Shown here: one piece after another, positions 6,079 to 11,263 of the stretch
Layout of the letters: each line of letters begins with the position of its first letter
Numbering within the stretch: position 1 is the first letter of the stretch
NCBI GenBank assembly: GCA_002311915.1
Contig: DCAF01000035.1
Location: 1-11,263, forward strand
Direction of reading: 5' to 3'
Origin: Sulfurovum sp. UBA1140
Lineage (GTDB): Bacteria; Campylobacterota; Campylobacteria; Campylobacterales; Sulfurovaceae
Length of the DNA stretch: 11,263 nt
The notes under the pieces: generated by a model
The model's database searches: none
Told to the model about the DNA's origin: nothing
What the model saw: the letters and a program-made list of their open reading frames with translations, nothing else
Made by a program: the position numbers and the translations under genes

Positions 6079-6099
6079 TTTGTAATGCCTAAACTATAA

Positions 6100-6217
6100 G
6101 TGCATTTGGCACTACCAATCTCGAAGACAACAGAGAATTTAACTTTTATAATAAATTTGGATTTTTCCCTTTTTTATCCAAATAAATTGTTAAGGTGGTT
6201 GGTAGTGCCAAATGTAC
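6100..6217 (+). ncRNA. Structured RNA element, copy 2 of a tandem pair
   Basis: A 21-bp closing stem pairs 6100-6120 with 6197-6217. Its two imperfect pairs (G6102-T6215 and T6119-G6198) are both G-U on the plus strand. The stem sequence is unrelated to that of copy 1, but the interior is conserved: AGAATTTAA (6134-6142) and a hairpin ATTTGGAT (6155-6162) / ATCCAAAT (6176-6183) with a 13-nt loop TTTTCCCTTTTTT. That loop differs from copy 1 by a single base. Total length is 118 nt against 117 for copy 1. A 21-nt spacer separates the copies and contains TATAAG (6095-6100). Between this element and the transpeptidase promoter (6218-6284) only AT-rich sequence with a weak hairpin is seen. Confidence 0.7.
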
Positions 6218-6284
6218 CCCATATAATGTGAACATAAAAGAACATTTTTTAGACTCTTTCAACTAAAAAATAGAGTTATGTCTC

Positions 6285-6311
6285 TTTTTTCCTAGATTTT
6301 TCTGCTATACT
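6285..6311 (+). promoter_or_regulatory. Promoter of the first L,D-transpeptidase gene
   Basis: TTTTTTCCTA (6285-6294), then a T-rich stretch and TATACT (6306-6311) as -10. The predicted transcription start is near 6318. The same block precedes the second transpeptidase gene. T-rich DNA instead of a -35 is usual for Campylobacterota vegetative promoters. Confidence 0.6.
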
Positions 6312-6345
6312 TAAAATTAAAAAATTGAGATACTCGGTGGAAATT

Positions 6346-8088
6346 TTGAAAAACAGTCTATTTATTATTATAGCTATCCTCTTAGCTGTCGTTATTGAAG
6401 CGATGACCATGAGCTCTTTAAAAGAGTTCGACTCTATTAACCAATCTTTTGAACTCTTCAGCTCAAAAAACAAATCCTTTACACAAGATGTCTCTCTCTC
6501 TGAAATTATCTACAGTGAAAAAGTGACCAAAGGGTTAATGAAAATGATTGTAGATGACGAAGCCAATACTTTTAAAAGCATCTCAAACAAAGAGTTTATT
6601 CATGAAATTTATCAAAAAAATCACTATATTCCGTTATGGTTTAACAGTAAAGGGGTCAAAAGCGAGGCAGTAGAAGACTTTTTTAAAACCATTGGTTCAG
6701 ATATAATTTTAGACGAAAATGGAAACATATTTAAACGTTATCAATACTTGAAATCAGCTTTTAACAAAGAGAATAATCGCACCATTGAAGAGGAGCTAAA
6801 ACTTGATATTCAACTCTCTTCACTCTATAAATCTTATCTAAATTTTCATCTCTATGGCTCTATAAAATGGTGGGACTTCAAAAAAAAACTTAGATGGATG
6901 CGAAACCGAAAACTGGCAGCCGACTGGGTTGTTCATACCCCTAAATATAATGTTGTTGAACTAATGATGCACTATCCTCTTTCTCACATTGTTAAGGCCA
7001 CTACGCCCAGTAGTTTTGGTTATAAAAGTATGCTTAGTGAGTTGAAACGACTAAAAAATATACAGAAGCAAGGGGGATGGGAAAAAATTCCCCACAGTAA
7101 ACAGCTCCGTTATGGGAAATCAGGCACTGAAGTCAAACGACTTATTGATAGACTTAGAAGCTCTGGTGACTACACCTGCACCCCAAGTAATGGTGATAAC
7201 CATTATGGTCCTTGTCTTAAAAAAGCCATTAAACGTTTTCAAAAACGTCATGGACTCCATAGCAATGGCAATCTAAACGGTAGTACACGAAAAAAGATGA
7301 ACATCTCGGTAGAGTGGAAGATAAAAAAAGTATTGCTTAATCTTGACCGAATAAAACGTCTGCCCGATCAACCAGAAGACCGATATGTGATGGTTAATAT
7401 CCCTGATTTTCGTCTCTATTATAAAGAACAAGGGGTTGAAAAACTCTCTATGCGTGTTATTGTGGGCGATAAAACCCACCACACCCCCATATTTAGCAGT
7501 GAAATCTCTTTTATTGTCTTAAATCCCTACTGGATTATCCCCGATAGCATTGTTAAACAAGAGATGATTCCCAATATCTTAAAAAATCCAAACTATCTTG
7601 CCGAACGAAACTACGAAGTTAGAACCTCATACAACACCAAACGAAGCCCCATTGATGCCACGAAAATTAATTGGGCAAAGGTACTACGACAAGGGCAAAC
7701 CAAACGGTATAAATTTATGCAACCCCCAGGTCCTAAAAATGCGTTGGGAAAAATTAAATTTAAATTCCCCAATAAATTTGCTGTCTACTTGCATGATACC
7801 CCCAACAAGAAGCTCTTTAAAAAGGGGCAGAGAGCCTTTTCTCATGGATGTATACGTATAGCTGAACCTAATGCACTTTTGGCAATGTTTGCCCCCCATG
7901 AGAAATCGGTAAACTACAGTCGTTCTCAACGTATTTTAAAAGGGAAAAACAAGACTCAACTCAACCTCTCAACCCCTGTTCCTGTACATATTGTCTACCT
8001 TACGGCATGGATTAATAGTGATGGGTTACTACATTATCGTAACGATATTTACAATTATGATGGCAAACAGAAACGTGCCATATATTAA
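6346..8088 (+). CDS. YcbB-type L,D-transpeptidase, first of two tandem paralogues
   Basis: The protein has 580 residues from the TTG at 6346 (MKNSLFIIIAILL), preceded by GGTGG (6336-6340). In-frame TTG 6325 and GTG 6337 also exist, but 6325 lies only 7 nt after the predicted transcription start. Order of parts: an N-terminal membrane anchor or signal; a helical scaffold domain with YIPLWFNSKG and YLNFHLYGSIKWWDF; a peptidoglycan-binding domain (LRYGKSGTEV to RFQKRHGL, with Cys pair CTPSNGDNHYGPC); then a YkuD catalytic domain with VNIPDFRLYY, IVLNPYWIIP, VYLHDTP and SHGCIRI. The catalytic Cys is residue 502 and the His in HGC is residue 500. The enzyme joins meso-DAP residues (3-3 crosslinks) or attaches partners to peptidoglycan in the periplasm. 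Length matches the YcbB/LdtD group, not the shorter Csd6/Pgp2 enzymes. Confidence 0.88.
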   Translation: MKNSLFIIIAILLAVVIEAMTMSSLKEFDSINQSFELFSSKNKSFTQDVSLSEIIYSEKVTKGLMKMIVDDEANTFKSISNKEFIHEIYQKNHYIPLWFNSKGVKSEAVEDFFKTIGSDIILDENGNIFKRYQYLKSAFNKENNRTIEEELKLDIQLSSLYKSYLNFHLYGSIKWWDFKKKLRWMRNRKLAADWVVHTPKYNVVELMMHYPLSHIVKATTPSSFGYKSMLSELKRLKNIQKQGGWEKIPHSKQLRYGKSGTEVKRLIDRLRSSGDYTCTPSNGDNHYGPCLKKAIKRFQKRHGLHSNGNLNGSTRKKMNISVEWKIKKVLLNLDRIKRLPDQPEDRYVMVNIPDFRLYYKEQGVEKLSMRVIVGDKTHHTPIFSSEISFIVLNPYWIIPDSIVKQEMIPNILKNPNYLAERNYEVRTSYNTKRSPIDATKINWAKVLRQGQTKRYKFMQPPGPKNALGKIKFKFPNKFAVYLHDTPNKKLFKKGQRAFSHGCIRIAEPNALLAMFAPHEKSVNYSRSQRILKGKNKTQLNLSTPVPVHIVYLTAWINSDGLLHYRNDIYNYDGKQKRAIY

Positions 8089-8116
8089 GTAACTAAAACC
8101 AGACTTTCTAAGTTAA

Positions 8117-8140
8117 TTTTTTCCTATTTTTAACTATACT
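8117..8140 (+). promoter_or_regulatory. Promoter of the second L,D-transpeptidase gene
   Basis: TTTTTTCCTA (8117-8126), T-rich stretch, then TATACT (8135-8140). Both blocks are identical to those before the first transpeptidase gene, with spacing 3 bp shorter (8 against 11). The predicted transcription start is near 8147, with a 23-nt leader. Confidence 0.6.
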
Positions 8141-8169
8141 CTACACCATACAACCAAATAGGGAACTCC

Positions 8170-9963
8170 ATGACCACCAAAAAAATACTATTATTTACTT
8201 TTTTTTCCTCAATATTTTTATATTCAGAACCAATCAGTCCCATTAATTCTTTTGATAAAAATCTTCTAAGCTTAGAAAAAAATGAGACTAAAAAAACTGT
8301 TAAAGAGAACAACCAAACAGAAGATACCAGCTCTAAAATTGACGAAATATCTATTAAATTAGAAAAAACACTCACTAGAAAGAGTGCTTTACTGCATGAT
8401 ATTCATCATAAAAAATTTATTAAACGTTTCTATCGACAAAACAACTATACACCACTATGGATTACTCAGAAGGGTTTAGAAAAAAGAGTATCTGAACTTT
8501 TTAAAGCCATAAATAGTGACATTACACTGGGTTCAAAAAGCCAAATTATTCAACAATACCAGCATATCGAGCAGTATATCAAAAATAAAAACAGTGAAAA
8601 AAATAAAATTCATATTGAACTCAAGCTCTCGGTACTCTATTTCGATTTTTTACAACATAGACTCTATGGAAGTATTAAATGGAGACAATTCGCTTCAAGA
8701 CTTAAAAAGCTTAGAAAAAAAGGAGTCGGTGGTCATTGGATAAAGCATAAACCTCCCTATAGTCTCTCGGAACTGATGCTTAAACCTAATATTTTGGAAA
8801 CTATGAATCAAATTACACCCAAATATTTTGGTTACAAAGGTCTATTAAAATCCCTTCAAAAACTCCAAACCATGGAGCTAAAAGGGGGTTGGGAGAAACT
8901 ACCCATCTTTAAAAAATTAGAACTTGGAGACCAAGGGGTTAATGTTATTAGTCTAAGAAAGCGTCTTAAAATATCAGGTGACTTAAAAGAGTGTAAATTA
9001 ACTGCTCAAAAACTTTTTGAAAAAGATACCATTGAAGAGACAGAAGACAGCATCAAGTTTCAACCCGATGCCACCTTTGATGTCTGCTTGGCAGATGCCG
9101 TCAAAAAGTTTCAACTGCGTCATGGTCTTACAACCGATGGCATTGTAGGAGTAGGTACTATTAAAGCACTCAATATAAGTGTTGAGGCTAAAATAGAGAC
9201 GGTACTTCTTAATTTAGACCGTATTAAATGGTTGCCCCGTGAGTTAGATGAGCGTTATTTGGTGGTGAACATACCCGAATATATGCTTCACTACATGGAG
9301 AGTGGTCAAGACAAACAAAACATTAAAGTCATTGTTGGTGATACCCGACACCCTACCCCCATCTTTGGAGAGGAGATTTCGTATATTGTTCTAAACCCTT
9401 ACTGGAAAATACCCGAAGGTATTGTACGCCGAGAGATTATTCCTGCCATGATTAGAAATCCCAACTATATCCGAAAACAGGGATTAGAAATTCGCACCAC
9501 TTGGTACGAACGCTCACCCCGTGTCCACCCTCAAGATATTTATTGGGAACAGTATAGATATGGGGCTGTAAAGTTTCCCTACCGAATTATGCAAGCACCA
9601 GGCAAAAAAAATGCATTAGGAAAAATCAAGTTTAAATTTCCCAATAGGTTTGCTGTTTATCTACATGACACCCCAACACGACACCTATTTAAACGTGATA
9701 AACGTGCCTTTTCACACGGCTGTATTCGTGTTGACGAACCCACGACCTTGTTAAAAACTATTGCCTCGTTTAATAAAAGTATTAATCTAAAAAAAGCCAT
9801 GAAAACACTCAAAGGAAAACGTAAAACACAACTGAATATCTCTAATAGAATTCATGTTCACATCATCTATTTAACCGCTGGATTTGACAACAATACAGCT
9901 GAACTTCAATTTAGAAACGATATTTATGGATACGATGCCATACAGAAAAAAGAGAAGCACTAA
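8170..9963 (+). CDS. YcbB-type L,D-transpeptidase, second tandem paralogue
   Basis: The protein has 597 residues with a cleavable-type signal peptide (MTTKKILLFTFFSSIFLYS, about 1-19). A low-complexity Lys/Glu/Thr-rich stretch follows to about residue 70, then the same domain order as the first paralogue: scaffold domain (YTPLWITQKG, LYGSIKW), peptidoglycan-binding domain (LELGDQGVNV to KFQLRHGL, DGIVGVGT), and YkuD domain (VNIPEYMLHY, IVLNPYWKIP, VYLHDTP, SHGCIRV). The catalytic Cys is 518 and the His in HGC is 516. Compared with the first copy, the peptidoglycan-binding domain has about 20 extra residues between its two Cys (275 and 306). GGGA (8161-8164) supports the ATG. The genes are 81 bp apart with separate promoters. 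Activity (3-3 crosslinking or protein attachment) is inferred from the family. Confidence 0.9.
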   Translation: MTTKKILLFTFFSSIFLYSEPISPINSFDKNLLSLEKNETKKTVKENNQTEDTSSKIDEISIKLEKTLTRKSALLHDIHHKKFIKRFYRQNNYTPLWITQKGLEKRVSELFKAINSDITLGSKSQIIQQYQHIEQYIKNKNSEKNKIHIELKLSVLYFDFLQHRLYGSIKWRQFASRLKKLRKKGVGGHWIKHKPPYSLSELMLKPNILETMNQITPKYFGYKGLLKSLQKLQTMELKGGWEKLPIFKKLELGDQGVNVISLRKRLKISGDLKECKLTAQKLFEKDTIEETEDSIKFQPDATFDVCLADAVKKFQLRHGLTTDGIVGVGTIKALNISVEAKIETVLLNLDRIKWLPRELDERYLVVNIPEYMLHYMESGQDKQNIKVIVGDTRHPTPIFGEEISYIVLNPYWKIPEGIVRREIIPAMIRNPNYIRKQGLEIRTTWYERSPRVHPQDIYWEQYRYGAVKFPYRIMQAPGKKNALGKIKFKFPNRFAVYLHDTPTRHLFKRDKRAFSHGCIRVDEPTTLLKTIASFNKSINLKKAMKTLKGKRKTQLNISNRIHVHIIYLTAGFDNNTAELQFRNDIYGYDAIQKKEKH

Positions 9964-9977
9964 ACAGGTGCCTCTTT
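9949..9977 (-). terminator. Intrinsic terminator of the autokinase gene, overlapping the end of the transpeptidase gene
   Basis: On the minus strand the stem is AAAGAG + GCAC, 7-nt loop, GTGC + (2-nt bulge) + CTCTTT, running directly into further T residues. It begins 2 bp after the autokinase stop codon. The last codons and stop of the convergent transpeptidase gene lie inside the hairpin, so it may also stop plus-strand transcription, though the T-run favours the minus strand. Confidence 0.65.
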
Positions 9978-9979
9978 GG

Positions 9980-11263
9980 CTATTCCTGAATCAAGACCAT
10001 TCCCATATTTTTAATTTCATCTTGTTTTAGCATACTTTTTAGGTTTGAAATTGATACTTTTTTTGTATAATTTTCTCTAAGAACCACCAAATTAACATCA
10101 CTAAATGGCAGAATATGCTTGGTGTCCGTAATGAGTCCAAAAGGGGTACTGTTAATTAAAATATACTCATATTGACCCTTGAGTTGATCAAGAAGTTTTG
10201 GCAAACGTGAAGAGATAATTAACTCTGAAGGATTAGAGGGAGCAATACCTACAGGAATCACATCTAAATTCTTGTGGTGTGTTGAATAGATAATATCCTC
10301 TAGCTTCTCTTCACCACGCAGATAACCACTGACCCCGATAAGAGGACCATTCAGATTAAAGAGTCGATGAAGCGTAGGTTTTCGCATCTCTAAATCAATA
10401 AGAATGGTCTTATAACCTGCTATCTGGAAAATAGCACCCATATTGGCAACCGTGGTACTTTTTCCCTCTCCTGCTGTTGTAGAACTAAATAAAATTATAT
10501 TTGAGTCGTTCTTCTTTAGTGCAGAGATTTGCAAGTTGGTACGTAAAGCCCTATAACTCTCGGTAAATAAAGAGTCTGTTCGTTTATAGACCTCTAGCCC
10601 TATATTTGACTTTTTTAATAAAGGAATTTGACCATACAGGGGTAAATTTATCTGCTCGGTCAACTCTTCTATACTCTTTATACTGTTATTTAAACCATTA
10701 CGAATAAATGCCAAGATTATCCCAGAGATTAGTCCTAAAATTATCGCAGAAATTAAAACAATCGGATAGTTAGGAGTAATGGGTGAAGGACTGCTATAGG
10801 CTTTATCTATTATCTTATAATCTGAAAGAGTCGCCGCTTTTATAATCTTATTCTCTGCCCGTTTTTCAAGTAAAAAATCATACATCTTAGAACTCACCTC
10901 ATAAGCTCTTTTAATATTAATGAGTTTTCTCTCTTTAACAGGAAGTGTTTTAAGATTCTCTTCATAAGAGGATTTTAACTTCTTTAAAGAGAGACTTTTT
11001 TGAGAAATATGTTTACTTAAATTTTGAATATTCGATAAAATTTTACTTCTAATATTCACAATTTTATTGTTAACAATCTTCATTTCAGGGTGTTTATCTG
11101 TAAATTCAGCACTCAGTTCACTCTTTTTAAGCTCTGTTGATTGTAACACTTGAATCAATTCTAACGTTGGATTGTCATTGAGCTCCATTAATGAAGGAGC
11201 AATTGCATCAAGATTATAGTTCCCCTCCACAAAGTGAATAAGGTTTTGAATCAATCTCTGTTT
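9980..11263 (-). CDS. Wzc/GumC-type polysaccharide co-polymerase with degenerate tyrosine-autokinase domain, 3' part (cut by window end)
   Basis: The frame is open through the window edge (KQR precedes the TTG at 11254), so the true start is outside; 427 residues are visible. Order, numbered from that TTG: a long coiled coil (about 40-130); a GNVR-type segment (LPVKERKLINIKRAYEVSSK, FLLEKRAENKIIKAATLSDY); a transmembrane helix (about 164-184); then the cytoplasmic kinase with Walker A AGEGKST (261-267). Walker A' reads ILIDLEMR (284-291), with Glu in place of the second Asp of the usual DxDxR. Walker B reads ILINSTP (365-371), with Asn for the usual Asp. The protein ends at GMVLIQE, without the Tyr-rich tail that these kinases autophosphorylate. 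A terminator follows at once, so the end is genuine. The likely role is controlling chain length/export of an exopolysaccharide; kinase activity is doubtful. Confidence 0.85.
   Translation of the reverse strand, partial: KQRLIQNLIHFVEGNYNLDAIAPSLMELNDNPTLELIQVLQSTELKKSELSAEFTDKHPEMKIVNNKIVNIRSKILSNIQNLSKHISQKSLSLKKLKSSYEENLKTLPVKERKLINIKRAYEVSSKMYDFLLEKRAENKIIKAATLSDYKIIDKAYSSPSPITPNYPIVLISAIILGLISGIILAFIRNGLNNSIKSIEELTEQINLPLYGQIPLLKKSNIGLEVYKRTDSLFTESYRALRTNLQISALKKNDSNIILFSSTTAGEGKSTTVANMGAIFQIAGYKTILIDLEMRKPTLHRLFNLNGPLIGVSGYLRGEEKLEDIIYSTHHKNLDVIPVGIAPSNPSELIISSRLPKLLDQLKGQYEYILINSTPFGLITDTKHILPFSDVNLVVLRENYTKKVSISNLKSMLKQDEIKNMGMVLIQE

Noticed and set aside
5962..6217. Integron attC sites or a MITE
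   Set aside because: GTTAAAC in the left arm of copy 1 resembles an attC core, but it lies at the inner end of the stem, and copy 2 has no such core. MITE copies should share their terminal repeats, whereas here the arms differ and the inside is conserved. No flanking target duplications were seen.
6251..6290. Terminator hairpin followed by TTTTTT before the transpeptidase promoter
   Set aside because: The best stem is only 5-6 bp with a 14-nt loop, and it does not abut the T-run, which is better explained as part of the promoter.
9960..9985. Frameshift truncating the autokinase
   Set aside because: A neighbouring frame gives only a short GLDSGIAKEAPV ending with no Tyr cluster, and an intrinsic terminator lies directly after the present stop.
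1..11263. tRNA, rRNA, CRISPR array, insertion sequence or prophage
   Set aside because: No cloverleaf, rRNA segment, regularly spaced repeats, transposase or phage gene was seen on either strand.

Overview
The window is AT-rich with short intergenic gaps. Its Hcp-like Sel1 protein, T-rich promoters that rely on the -10 box, and the overall flavour of the proteins suggest a member of the Campylobacterota (Sulfurimonas/Sulfurovum-like). This assignment is inference, because no rRNA or taxonomic marker gene is present.

Layout. (1) 1-3137 is a putative phosphate-starvation block: a partial surface lipoprotein gene (minus), a bifunctional ornithine-lipid synthase of OlsF type (plus) and a small ankyrin-repeat gene (plus). 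All three promoters carry 11-bp-periodic Pho-box-like half-sites ending 10 bp before a -10 box, and the two divergent promoters at 610-702 interleave their boxes. (2) 3138-4889 (minus strand) holds a possible coding relic, a HigB/RelE-like toxin with overlapping antitoxin, and an exported Sel1-repeat protein with eight CX7C cysteine pairs. (3) 4890-9963 is a cell-wall block: an NlpC/P60 lipoprotein and two tandem paralogous YcbB-type L,D-transpeptidases. (4) 9980-11263 (minus, cut by the window end) is the C-terminal part of a Wzc/GumC-type polysaccharide co-polymerase/tyrosine autokinase. It has altered Walker A' and Walker B residues and lacks the usual Tyr-rich tail.

The most unusual structure lies at 5962-6217, between the NlpC/P60 gene and the first transpeptidase. 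Two tandem elements of about 117 nt each have a 20-21 bp closing stem and an inner hairpin with a 13-nt C/U-rich loop. The closing stems are unrelated in sequence between the copies, while the inner hairpin, the loop and an AGAATTTAA segment are conserved. Every imperfect pair in the closing stems and the conserved hairpin is a G-U wobble when read on the plus strand. This points to a plus-strand structured RNA that I do not recognise.

Working model (inference): under phosphate limitation a PhoB-like regulator would switch on phosphorus-free ornithine lipid together with the lipoprotein and ankyrin protein. The NlpC/P60 and L,D-transpeptidase genes would remodel peptidoglycan, and the tandem RNA may act in cis on that block or in trans through its C/U-rich loops.
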